From the NCBI RefSeq assembly GCF_010093535.1, contig NW_022985187.1:416051-480050 (forward strand): a stretch of 64,000 nucleotides of DNA. The letters run 5' to 3'. The stretch comes from Lindgomyces ingoldianus. Taxonomy: Eukaryota > Ascomycota > Dothideomycetes > Pleosporales > Lindgomycetaceae. The translations under genes were made by a program, and so were the position numbers. The notes under the pieces were generated by a model. That model made no database searches and was not told where the DNA came from. It was given only the letters and a program-made list of their open reading frames with translations. Below are positions 46,534 through 55,887 of this stretch, one piece after another (positions within the stretch are counted from its first letter, which is position 1; each line of letters starts with the position of its first letter).

Positions 46534-49158
46534 ATGGGAAAGCCGCGGGCCACGCGCAAGCAGCCCATCGTGCTTTCGTCCGACAGCGATGAAGACGCAT
46601 CACACTCGCCGCCCCCTAAGCGTCCGAAGAGGGGCACACTAACAAGCATATCCCAGAATGGGGCACGTGGAGACTCAAAGTCCTCCAAACAGCAGAAACG
46701 ACGCGCAGCCTCACCGAAACCTCATAAGCCTCCTGCCAAATCACCCCAGAAACCAAAGCCCATCTACAGGCCAATTACATCCTTCTTCAGCAATGTCCCT
46801 CCGCCTCAGACAACTCAGCCAACTCCCAGTCCAGAAAAGCTTGCCACGAATACTCCTCTTGAGGAGGAAGACGATATCTTGGACTCTTCCGCAGATGAGC
46901 ATTCCACTAAGACGCAGCCGAGAAAATCTGATACCGAAAATGCGTTAGCGGTCCGAAGAAGGGTGAATGAATTGCGCGGTCCGGACAATGAAGGACCGCC
47001 AAAGGGCAGCCAAAAATTTCTCAGGACAATGAATGGGGCACGTACCACTCCTCCATTGTCGCAGCATGTGCAGTTAGAGAATGTAGACAATAGACCATGG
47101 AATGAGAAATACGGCCCCCTATCTTTGGATGAGTTGGTAGTTCACAAGAAGAAGGTGGCCGATGTTCGAGCATGGCTGTCAGAGGTCTTCGGCGGGGGGC
47201 GCAAGAGACTGTTGCTTCTCAAAGGCTCCGCGGGAAGTGGAAAGACTACAACTGTATCACTACTCTCAAAAGAAATGGGGTTTGACATACATGAGTGGAA
47301 GAACCCGGTCAGCTCGACTTCCTCTCCTGAAGGCTTCGTCTCAATCACCGCACAATTTGAGGACTTTGTTGGGAGGACTGGCGCATTTGGAAGCCTTGCA
47401 TTCGACGAACCGCTTTCGACTCGTCAGGCCCAACCAACACCCAGTACGACAAATAGACAAAAGCAGCTGATTCTGGTAGAAGAGTTCCCTAATACATTTC
47501 AACGTGCGTCTTCAGCCGTACAGTCATTTCGGTCATCCATACTCAATTTTCTTGCTGCGAATACACCGTCCGCCAGTGCGTTCTTCTCTCAGCAGAGGGA
47601 TCCGGAAGAAACTATTACTCCAATTGTAATGATTATTTCGGAAACTCTTCTCTCTACGAATACTGCTGCAGCTGACAGCTTTACTGCGCATCGCCTCCTC
47701 GGCCCGGAGATTCTCACCCATCCTGGTGTCACCGTTATCGAATTTAACCCTATTGCGCCGACATTTATGACCAAAGCGCTGGAGCTTATTGTGCTGAAAG
47801 AGGCACGGAGGAGTGGCCGGAGGAGGACTGCAGGTCCCCAGGTAATTCAGCGACTTTGCGAGCTTGGAGATATTCGTAGTGCGGTCTCCTCTTTGGAATT
47901 TCTTTGCCTCCGAGGCGACGAGGATGAGGGGTGGGGTGCCAAGGTTAATTTTACGAAGAGGAAGGGTTCCAAGGATATTCCACTGACCAGGATGGAACAA
48001 GATTCCCTAGAGATGATTACACAGCGCGAAAGCACCCTTGGCATTTTCCATGCTGTAGGAAGGGTGGTGTACAACAAACGTCTCCCAGAAGACGCGAACT
48101 GCAAATCGAATCCCCAGCCTCCAAACTGGTTCCCGGAACGACGAAGGCCAAAGCCCTCTGAGGTCCAAGTCGACATGCTAATTGACGAACTTGGTACCGA
48201 TACACACACGTTCATTGCTGCACTGCATGAGAACTACATTCTCTCGTGCGAAGGCGGCGATATTGAGGAAACAATGGACTCAATAAATGGATGTATCGAC
48301 GCTTTGTCTGATGCAGACCTCCTTTCCACAGACCGTTTCGGCACCTCCGGAATTCGTTCACGGACGTTCCAGGGAACCGGTGCGGACAATTTACGCCAAG
48401 AAGAAATGAGCTTTCAAACCAGTGTTCGTGGCTTGCTATTTAGTCTCCCTTCTCCAGTTAAACGGGTAGCGCCTCCGCTTGGCATCATGGGTATGAAGGG
48501 CAAAGCAACTGGGAAGGGAAGTGCACATGCCATGTACTATCCTTCGTCGCTACGGATATGGAGGCAGCAGGAAGAGGTCGGTGGACTGCTCGATATGTGG
48601 ATTTCGCGAGCTCAACGAGGCGAGTTGTTTGCTCCTGGTGTTGGGCCATCCAAGCATGCTGAGGCAAGCACTAGTGGTGTGGATACTTGGAGGAGGGCCG
48701 TTGGATTCTCGCACTCCACAAGGCCAACTCCTACTCCATCACAAACACAAACTGCGAAACCAGAAACAGAGGATCAACCTCCTCAAGTTCTCCTCGGGAG
48801 CGGCGGCTCAGCCCGCTACGAAATGCTCCTCGAGCGCCTCCCCTACGTTCCCCTCATCATTCGCAAATCCTCCATGCCGTCTCCCTCTATCGCAGCCACC
48901 ATCCGCGACATCCAGAAAATTACGTCCTTCACTGGGGCCACAGTTGGCGCTTCGACAGACGAAGATCAGGACGACGATGACATATCAGGTGAGCACGAGC
49001 AGTGGGCTACTGATCGCCCGGGCCCAGAGACGCCGAGGCGAAGGAAAAGGAAGATTAAGATTAAGATTAAGAGTGATGAGATAACTATGGCGTTGCCCGG
49101 AATTGCGGAAAAGGATGTTGCAAATTTGGTGCTGAGTGATGATGATATCGAGGATTAG
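46534..49158 (+). CDS. RAD17: DNA damage checkpoint clamp loader RAD17/Rad24
   Basis: Large subunit of the Rad17-RFC complex that loads the 9-1-1 clamp at DNA damage sites, in the nucleus. A single exon of 874 residues. The N-terminus is basic and Ser/Pro-rich, with a probable nuclear localisation signal (PPPKRPKRG) near residue 27 and an acidic SSDSDED motif. The AAA+ domain starts with PWNEKYGPLSLDELVVHKKK; Walker A is GSAGSGKTTT near residue 232, and the Walker B-like motif is LILVEEFPN near 310. The order and the motif DELVVHKKKVADVRAWL are diagnostic for Rad17/Rad24. A PIP-box-like QKPKPIYRPITSFF lies near residue 75. The tail ends in a basic stretch and an acidic end (LSDDDIED). The ATG at 46534 is the first in frame. 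Confidence 0.95.
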   Translation: MGKPRATRKQPIVLSSDSDEDASHSPPPKRPKRGTLTSISQNGARGDSKSSKQQKRRAASPKPHKPPAKSPQKPKPIYRPITSFFSNVPPPQTTQPTPSPEKLATNTPLEEEDDILDSSADEHSTKTQPRKSDTENALAVRRRVNELRGPDNEGPPKGSQKFLRTMNGARTTPPLSQHVQLENVDNRPWNEKYGPLSLDELVVHKKKVADVRAWLSEVFGGGRKRLLLLKGSAGSGKTTTVSLLSKEMGFDIHEWKNPVSSTSSPEGFVSITAQFEDFVGRTGAFGSLAFDEPLSTRQAQPTPSTTNRQKQLILVEEFPNTFQRASSAVQSFRSSILNFLAANTPSASAFFSQQRDPEETITPIVMIISETLLSTNTAAADSFTAHRLLGPEILTHPGVTVIEFNPIAPTFMTKALELIVLKEARRSGRRRTAGPQVIQRLCELGDIRSAVSSLEFLCLRGDEDEGWGAKVNFTKRKGSKDIPLTRMEQDSLEMITQRESTLGIFHAVGRVVYNKRLPEDANCKSNPQPPNWFPERRRPKPSEVQVDMLIDELGTDTHTFIAALHENYILSCEGGDIEETMDSINGCIDALSDADLLSTDRFGTSGIRSRTFQGTGADNLRQEEMSFQTSVRGLLFSLPSPVKRVAPPLGIMGMKGKATGKGSAHAMYYPSSLRIWRQQEEVGGLLDMWISRAQRGELFAPGVGPSKHAEASTSGVDTWRRAVGFSHSTRPTPTPSQTQTAKPETEDQPPQVLLGSGGSARYEMLLERLPYVPLIIRKSSMPSPSIAATIRDIQKITSFTGATVGASTDEDQDDDDISGEHEQWATDRPGPETPRRRKRKIKIKIKSDEITMALPGIAEKDVANLVLSDDDIED

Positions 49159-49624
49159 GGGTTTGTATTATATGGACTGGACTGGCCTGGTCTGACATGG
49201 TGTTGGGAGTTATATGCAATCAAATGGGATACGGAAAGGTGGCCCTGCGAATGATCTTATGGGATAGGAGGGGCTCTCCGAGTTGATATTGCTTTGGTAC
49301 CATGGACATATTACTGTCTGTGTAATAGAAAGCAATCTTAACTTCAACCGTGAGACGATCTTTGTAGCGACTAATTCAGCTACATACACATGCTCTCAGA
49401 CAAATGATTATCTTGCCACCTGCATAAAGGATGCTTTACAGGCCAAAAGCCTAGAAAAATCACCACACCATTTAGGCACGTAACATTGAAGCAGACCATA
49501 GGACTTTTGTCCCGTCCCTGAACGCCGCGCTAATGCAACTTCCTATATGAATACCCAATAAATCAGCAAAAGAAATATCACAAAAAGTATGGAGCAAGGA
49601 GGGCAAGTGGGTGTGATGATGGAA
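49159..49624. other. Convergent 3' regions of RAD17 and TFIIF-beta
   Basis: About 470 nt between two convergent stop codons. Nothing coding is supported; a 66-codon open frame at 49283-49483 starts in AT-rich sequence and has no recognisable features. Confidence 0.5.
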
Positions 49625-50753
49625 TCAAACCACGTCTTCCATCTCCATCTCCTCGTCTCCGTCGTCGCCACCAACATCGTCGTCCATCTCCGGCGGCTTG
49701 TCCAAGACTTGTTGGGCAGTATTCTTGTTGTACATGTCCTGCCTTCTCCAACAACTTGCAAACGTGCCAGTTTTGACAAGATCCGCAATATCCGTTAGCA
49801 CCTCCTTGAGGTAGGCTTCCGGCTGCCTGGTCTCCTTTTTCAACGCCTTCATAGGCCAATAAGCAAATCTGTCGAAGCAGGAATGCAGGAGATCGATGAG
49901 CTCGTTCTTGGGGATACGAGCGGCCTTGTTGATTTGCGGCTTCGGGGCTGTGGCGGGCTTGATGAAGGTCTTGAACATTTTCTGGACGTGTTGATTTGAT
50001 GTGTGGTCGCCGACAGCGTCAATGATGTTGGTCTTTGTGTTAGCCCCTTGGATGGCGTGGCGGGCGCGGACGCGGGCGAAGGCGTTGAACTCGGGGGTGT
50101 GGATCGGGTTTGCGATGTATTCGCGGGTTGAGGAGCCGAGGAGTGCTGTGTGCTCTGTACATGTATTAGTAAATGGTATGTTGTTTGCCTTTGTGCCTAC
50201 GAGGAGACTTACTTGGAATTGCCTTGCGATACTTGCCGCGCTTCTGAATCCTCGCTTTCGGGTCTTGTATTCCAAAGCCTACCGAAGCGCTCATTTTGCC
50301 CTGACCGTATCCGTTTGGCCTGTACCCTGGGAGGTCCTTTTCGGTGAATATGTATGTATTCCCCATTTGGTCCGCGGACGCATTCGTCCCCGTCAGCTCA
50401 AAGGCACGCGGCACCTTGGCTTTCTCCTGCCACTTATCACTCAGGAACACTCTCATCGGCGCTGTTTTGCTCGCAGCGCCTGGGCGTTGTGGGTCTGGAA
50501 GCAGCATGATCTCCCCAATCACGACCTGCTCGTCGTCGTTCCCATTGTCGGCCAGATCGTCCCATTTAGACACCTTCTCGAACAGCCACTTCGGGATGCG
50601 CGTTAACCAGACGTCTTTGTCGACACCTCTGGATGGGAGCTGGAGTTCGCCCGTGTCCTCGTAGAAATCATCATCCATGTACCCGCTGCCGGAGGGGGTA
50701 CCCGCATCGGGGTCCATCTTGATGTCGGGGTCGGCTTTGATGCCGTTCATCAT
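49625..50753 (-). CDS. TFG2: Transcription initiation factor TFIIF beta subunit (TFG2/RAP30)
   Basis: Small essential subunit of the general transcription factor TFIIF, which binds RNA polymerase II in the preinitiation complex. Two exons, 50213-50753 and 49625-50154, joined over a 58-nt intron with a TACTAAT-type branch site, give 356 residues. The N-terminal half holds the dimerisation region (DVWLTRIPKWLFEKVSKWDD, then VVIGEIMLLP). The C-terminal half carries the winged-helix DNA-binding domain (KNELIDLLHSCFDRFAYWPM, then QPEAYLKEVLTDIADLVKTG). The end is acidic (DDDVGGDDGDEEMEMEDVV), as usual for fungal Tfg2. Two ATGs lie in tandem at 50753 and 50750; I use the first. Confidence 0.95.
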
Positions 50754-51260
50754 GAAAGTGAATGTGTTGTATTAGCCAATTCAAGATTGTTATTGCGCGT
50801 AGATGGCGTTGTAAATCTACGTTTAGTGAAGGTGGACCGCAGCGGGTTGCGGTAGGTTGCGGTGAGTAGCCGTGGGCGGCCGTGGTTGATGGTAAAGATG
50901 GGGGAGAGTGGGAGTGAGTGAAGTGTTGGGTGGTGTCTTGAAGGAAGAGCCGCAACGGGTATAGGGCACTAGCGCATGCCAAGAATTGTTATCGATAAAT
51001 ATATCCGACGTTCAAGACCTCTGGGGCATCCACTCCTGCCAAGCGCAGGTGATAAACCTTTCCATAACCTTTGCAGAGATTTGTTGTGAATAAAGTGGCA
51101 GAGAATCACTCTACTGTAACTGTCTACCCAGCGTAGGTCATTAAGTTTGCTCAGATACACCAAGTTTTGTCGAATTGTTGCCTTGAGCTGCCCCACCTAC
51201 AACTTCCTCCAATACGCCTCATTTTCCTCTACAACCTCTTCCTCCTCTACAATCCCCAAG
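50754..51260. promoter_or_regulatory. Divergent promoter region, TFIIF-beta / CSN4
   Basis: 507 nt between two divergent start codons. The part next to CSN4 (51,190-51,260) is pyrimidine-rich on the + strand, as expected for its leader. A longer in-frame extension of CSN4 into this region begins at TTG and is not used. Confidence 0.5.
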
Positions 51261-52574
51261 ATGTCTTCTCCAGAGGTCTCTTCAGCTATAAAGGCTATTG
51301 AAACGGCGCCCGCAGCCGACAAACCCTCCCGCTACAATTCTCTCCTCCAGACCGTCCTTAAGACCAGCAACTCTAGCAATCTCGCTGCAAACCTGATTGC
51401 TTTCGCCAGCTCGCTTCTCGGAGACCCCCTCGGCATAGTTGCATCACGCCCGCTCCTCGCCGCCTTCGTCGAACAATTTCGTAAAGTCGAAGACGCAGAT
51501 GTAAAGGTTGAGGTAGGGCAGCAAGTCCTGGACCTGCTCGCACCAAAGGTAGTCTCGTATGAAGAGCAGGATACCCAGATCAAAGAGATTCTTGCAGACG
51601 CATATGAGGCTCAAGAGGACTACCGGGGATCCGCCAAGATCCTGCAGACTATCACCCTCGACTCAAGTCAGCGGGCAGTTTCCAACGATGACAAGGCGAA
51701 GATCTGGGTTAGGATCGTGAGATGCTATCTAGAAGAGGAGGACCCGACCAGTGCGTTCACATACCTCAACAGGGTCAAGAATGTGATACACAGCGTGCAA
51801 GACAAGGAGACGCGGTTGATGTTCCAGCTCAGTCAAGCTCGCATCCACGATTCGCAGCGTGCCTTCTTGGACGCAAGCCAGGCGTACTATACCATAAGTC
51901 TCGAGACTGTGATCGCCGAAGAAGAGCGATTACATGGTCTATCTTCGGCCATTGTCTGCGCTGTGTTGGCGCCTGCTGGTCCGCAGCGTGCGAGGACTCT
52001 GGCAAAGCTGTACAAGGATGAGCGGGCGCACCAAGTGGAGGAATTCAGTATCCTGGAGAAAATGTTCCTCGACCGGCTTCTATCCCCTGCTGAAGTAAAG
52101 GCCTTCTCCGAGAAGCTTCAGCCACATCATCTAGCGAAGATGTCAGACGGATCCACCGTTCTCGACAAAGCCGTCCTCGAACACAACCTCCTCGGCGCCT
52201 CGAAGCTATACAACAACATTGGTATCGATCAACTAGGTGAACTTTTAGGCGTCGATGCAGACAGGGCCGAGGACTATGCAGCAAAGATGCTTGAGCAGGG
52301 CCGCTTGGCTGGATACATTGACCAGATTGATCGGCTAATCTTCTTTGAAGGCGAAGGCAGCGGTGAACGCAAGACGGGCCATGCGGAGAGGATCGTCGGG
52401 AAAGAGCTGAGGAAGTGGGATGCGAATGTTCAGGGATTGGCGGAAGAGGTGGAGAGGGTGACGACTATGATCCAGAACCAGTATCCGGTGAGTAATCCAC
52501 GGACATCCTTCGTATACAGACCTAGATACTAATGTTGAATCTAGGAGTTCTATGCTACGCAGATGGTGCATTGA
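51261..52574 (+). CDS. CSN4: COP9 signalosome subunit 4
   Basis: Subunit of the COP9 signalosome, which removes Nedd8 from cullin-RING ubiquitin ligases and in filamentous fungi affects development and secondary metabolism. Two exons, 51261-52487 and 52545-52574, give 418 residues; the 57-nt intron has a GATACTAAT branch site, and the last exon encodes only EFYATQMVH. The ATG at 51261 starts MSSPEVSSAIKAIE; the longer frame starts at TTG. TPR-like helices (ILADAYEAQEDYRGSAKILQ, typical of CSN4) are followed by the PCI domain from about residue 200, with VLEHNLLGASKLYNNIGIDQ and LGELLGVDADRAEDYAAKML, then EQGRLAGYIDQIDRLIFFEG. Length and motif order match the family. Confidence 0.95.
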
Positions 52575-52960
52575 GTTGTGCTACATTGCATGGCGAGCAT
52601 AGCAGCTAATCACGGATATAGGACTCCTTTCATGCACTGCGAACGACTGGAACGACAGGTGATTTCAGCACAAGAGGTTTGAAGCTGCGGTCTTTCGCTG
52701 AACGTCTGAAAGGACGGGGATCACGAAAGTAAGATACACAGGCCGCCAGCAAGCGTCTGATGTCTCTTACTTGCAGTATAGAAGGGGGATCATCCAAATA
52801 TCTTAAACACAACAGAATGTTGGCCTCTCAGTGGTACAGAAGAGCGTGCATTCCAATTACTCAGCATTCAAATGTATAACATGCTATGCTTTCGCCATCC
52901 CATGACCCTTACACATATAATACAGACCCCTAGAGTCAATCCCATCCTGGGTCAAGAGCC
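52575..52960. other. Convergent 3' regions of CSN4 and bL21m
   Basis: About 390 nt between the stop codons of two convergent genes. No gene is supported. Confidence 0.5.
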
Positions 52961-53692
52961 TTAATCAACTTCCTCCTCCATAGGGTGCCCGGCAACCAAG
53001 TTCTCATACTCCTCTAAACTCCTGACTCGTATATCGCTTATCTTCAACACCGTATACCGGTGCTTGCTCTTCACTGTTTTGATATGTCTCTGTCTCCTCT
53101 TCGTCTTCTCCATCAACCGCATCGGTTCGCTTTCTATCCCCACCACCCGCGCTCGGCAAACGAACAACCTCTCATCTAGAAAATGTATCTTCTTGGGCAT
53201 ATCCCTTGTGCCCTTCACTGGCTCCGGTGCCTTAAGCGTATAGTCTCGCGACCCAATATGGGTTGCGCGATTAAGACGGAGGAGATCCCCTGGTTGTACT
53301 TTCGGCATCAGGAATGGGAGACGTACGGTATCGCCTTGTGTAAGTAGATATGGACGGCCGTGAATATGTATTGTAAGATAGTGCGATGGTTGAGAGTAGA
53401 GGAGCGGAAGGAGTTGGCGTATTGAAGGAGTTACAAGAGTTTGAACTTTGTCTTCTCTTGCATGAGGAGTTGGTTTTGAACTTGATGCAGACTGAAGGAG
53501 CTTTTTTGCATCGCCTGCGGAGTCTTGTATATTCTGTGCGGGGTCTTGAGAGGTGGGTTGTTCTGGTGTGTTGACCGTTTCGAGAGTGTGCGATACGGTG
53601 ATATTTGCGCGGAAGGGCAGTAGAAATGTCGGCGGGAGTGAACATCGCATCTCTAGGAGAGACCTTCGGAGTGTTTGAGCTAGCAGTGCCAT
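52961..53692 (-). CDS. MRPL49: Mitochondrial large-subunit ribosomal protein bL21m (MRPL49)
   Basis: Structural protein of the mitochondrial ribosome large subunit. A single exon of 243 residues from the ATG at 53692 (MALLAQTLRRSLLEMRC); the tabulated frame begins 5 codons earlier at TTG. The N-terminus is Arg/Leu/Ser-rich without acidic residues, as expected for mitochondrial import. The bL21 domain covers about residues 100-235: HYLTIHIHGRPYLLTQGDTV, LPFLMPKVQPGDLLRLNRAT, and the C-terminal KTKRRQRHIKTVKSKHRYTV followed by LKISDIRV. The acidic end (HPMEEEVD) is seen in other fungal copies. It lies 200 nt from, and divergent to, NSA2. Confidence 0.94.
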   Translation of the reverse strand: MALLAQTLRRSLLEMRCSLPPTFLLPFRANITVSHTLETVNTPEQPTSQDPAQNIQDSAGDAKKLLQSASSSKPTPHAREDKVQTLVTPSIRQLLPLLYSQPSHYLTIHIHGRPYLLTQGDTVRLPFLMPKVQPGDLLRLNRATHIGSRDYTLKAPEPVKGTRDMPKKIHFLDERLFVCRARVVGIESEPMRLMEKTKRRQRHIKTVKSKHRYTVLKISDIRVRSLEEYENLVAGHPMEEEVD

Positions 53693-53892
53693 TGCGATGC
53701 GGGACAATGGTGGATATGCTGTTGGGAGACTTTTTCGATAGATATTGGATGAGGTTTGGCAATGAGTGACTAAGCCGAAATTAGTTAGTTACGTTAAGAT
53801 TAGCGTGCCAAGATTTCGAATTGCTCTCACTGAACTTTCTGTAGCGGGCAAGCAACTCCGATATTAACGACTCTGCGTAAAACAGCGTCAAA
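53693..53892. promoter_or_regulatory. Compact divergent promoter, bL21m / NSA2
   Basis: Only 200 nt separate the start codons of a mitochondrial ribosomal protein gene and a cytosolic 60S assembly factor gene. The two promoters almost certainly overlap, which would favour common regulation. I see no clear TATA box. Confidence 0.55.
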
Positions 53893-54910
53893 ATGCCTCA
53901 GAACGAGTACATCGAGCGCTGGCAAAAGCAGCATGGCAAGCGGTACTTTGTCCTCCCCTCCCCAATCCCCAACCTTCACCTAACCCATCTCGCAGCTTCG
54001 ACTACGAGGAGCGAAAACGCAAGCGCCTCGCCCGTGAAGGCCACGATGCCTCTAATAAAGCGCAAAACCTGCGGGGTCTGCGCGCAAAGATGTACGCCGA
54101 GAAACGCCGGAAAGAAAAGATCCAGATGAAGAAGCAAATCCGGGCGCACGAAGAACGAAATCTAAAATCGAGCGAGCCCGCAGAGGAGAGCTCGACGGCA
54201 CTGCCGCAGTATTTGCTGGATCGGAGTAATGAGAAGAATGCGAAGGCGCTGAGTAGTGCGATCAAGCAGAAGAGGAATGAGAAGGCGGCGAGATTTAGTG
54301 TGCCGTTGCCGAAAGTGAAGGGTATAAGCGAGGAGGAGATGTTTTCGGTCGTGAAGGTGAGCTTCGGTCGGTTGGAGGGAAGGGAGGGGAGGAAGTGGAG
54401 CTTGCTGACTGGTATATTTAGACTGGCAAGAAGACGCATAAGAAGAGCTGGAAACGAATGATAACGAAACCTACGTTCGTAGGACCTGGATTTACAAGAC
54501 GGCCGGTCAAATATGAGGTATTGCGAAGAGCTCCTGTCCATATTTTTTGGCAGAACCGAACTAATTTACATTGTAGCGCTTTATTAGGCCTATGGGACTG
54601 CGATACAAGAAGGCTAATGTCACACATCCTGAACTCAATGTCACGGTTCAATTACCCATCATCAGTGTCAAGAAAAATCCTCAGAATCCGATGTACACGC
54701 AGTTGGGTGTATTAACCCGGGGAACGGTAAGCGTACTCACACTTCGCGGTCAAAGGATAATGCCGCTAACTGGGAGCACAGATCATCGAAGTCAATGTCA
54801 GTGAGCTGGGCCTCGTCACAGCGGGTGGTAAAGTTGTTTGGGGTAGATACGCGCAGATCACGAATAACCCGGAGAATGACGGCTGCCTCAACGCAGTTCT
54901 GCTAGTTTAG
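53893..54910 (+). CDS. NSA2: 60S ribosome biogenesis protein NSA2
   Basis: Nucleolar pre-60S assembly factor needed for 27S rRNA processing, of the eS8-related NSA2 family. Five exons: 53893-53942, 53996-54356, 54422-54517, 54577-54726 and 54782-54910; the introns are 53, 64, 59 and 55 nt, all GT-AG. The product has 261 residues, the same as the yeast protein. It begins [20 protein letters not shown], followed by the basic stretch [20 protein letters not shown], the conserved [20 protein letters not shown], then [20 protein letters not shown], and ends in the eS8-like domain ([20 protein letters not shown]). The gene is intron-dense compared with its neighbours, and several antisense frames cross it only because introns interrupt it. 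Confidence 0.96.
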
Positions 54911-55526
54911 ATCGTGGACGGTGACGGCACAAAGCTACGCATTTGGGATGGCGTTCGGCACTTGGGAGGATGCCAGGCATTATGGGGGAAATTGGGAGAG
55001 ATTTTAATGGGAGCTCAAAATGATGAGCATACTCGGCTAGAGCGAAACATTCTGTGGCTAATCAAGTAACAAAAAAGGGATACCAATATAGATTCACTAA
55101 AGAAGAATAGGTTCACAAATAATCATAGCAAAACGCTAGAATCTGTGGAGAAGCTGGGAAGGCACTGCGTGCGGCTTTGAAGTGAACCTTCACGGTTCCC
55201 ATCATTGGGATTGCAACGCTTTCCCTCTTTTATACGCTTCACTCTCTCTAACAGCTTGTGTATATTCACTGCATGCAACCGAAGTGTTTACTGATATCTT
55301 GATGTGCATGATACATCCACGCTTTCATGGCCTAATTTTCTTAAGGTACCAAATTACTTTAACTTGTTAGCTCTCTACAAGTTTGAAAGTTCTTATATAC
55401 TCGAGATGCTTTATTAAAATTTGCTTTTAAGGGTGATTTACGAATTATAGAGGCGAGCAAGATGCCCATAAGTTAGTTTCTTCAATTTCACCCCACCAGA
55501 CAGCAACCTCACCGCTACAACCCAAA
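54911..55526. other. 3' region of NSA2 and AT-rich spacer
   Basis: About 600 nt with no supported gene, increasingly AT-rich toward the 5S rRNA-like sequence. A 62-codon + strand frame at 55182-55370 is hydrophobic but has no family likeness. Confidence 0.45.
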
Positions 55527-55550
55527 AAATTTAAAATAAAATAAAATAAA
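55527..55550 (-). terminator. T-rich RNA polymerase III type terminator
   Basis: Read on the minus strand, immediately 3' of the 5S-like sequence, there are repeated runs of four T separated by A, then a run of six T. RNA polymerase III terminates at runs of four or more T, so this would end transcription of the 5S gene. Confidence 0.55.
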
Positions 55551-55557
55551 TTCGAAG

Positions 55558-55682
55558 ACATACGACAGCCTAGATTCGCTGGTGGTCACCCACCCAACTA
55601 CTAACAGGCCGCTACAAGACTTAAGTACAATTGATCGAACGGGAAATTATGTTTTGCTTTTGCTTGTGCTATGGCCGTATGT
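55558..55682 (-). rRNA. 5S rRNA gene, divergent or degenerate copy
   Basis: On the minus strand the sequence starts ACATACGGCCATAG and ends GGCTGTCGTATGT, so the two ends pair as the 5S helix I. Inside are the conserved TACTTAAG, TTAGTAGTTGGGTGGGTGAC and ACCACCAGCGAATC blocks of ascomycete 5S rRNA, which include the internal control region. The length of 125 nt is about six more than usual; the extra bases fall in the first third (AAGCAAAAGCAAAACATAAT), and several positions look like C-to-T changes (CCGTTCG). A single dispersed 5S copy is normal for filamentous ascomycetes. It is either an active variant or a mutated pseudogene. Confidence 0.75.
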
Positions 55683-55887
55683 GGTTGATTTGCTGACCCT
55701 CTGAGTATATAACACGACCTTACATACCAACTGAAGCCATAATCACAACTATTAGATTTCTTCCCTTGAAACTAAAAGATAGATATTGAGCAAATATTTA
55801 GACTCTTTTATATAAAGTTTAATCCCCGTCCTAGAAGCTAGCCCATGCCAATAAACCATTTATCTCCCTCATTATACACTCTCTAAC

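Noticed and set aside
50001..50606. 201-codon + strand frame
   Set aside because: Antisense to TFIIF-beta across its intron.
54002..54541. 179-codon minus frame
   Set aside because: Antisense to NSA2 exons 2-3, which match the family exactly.
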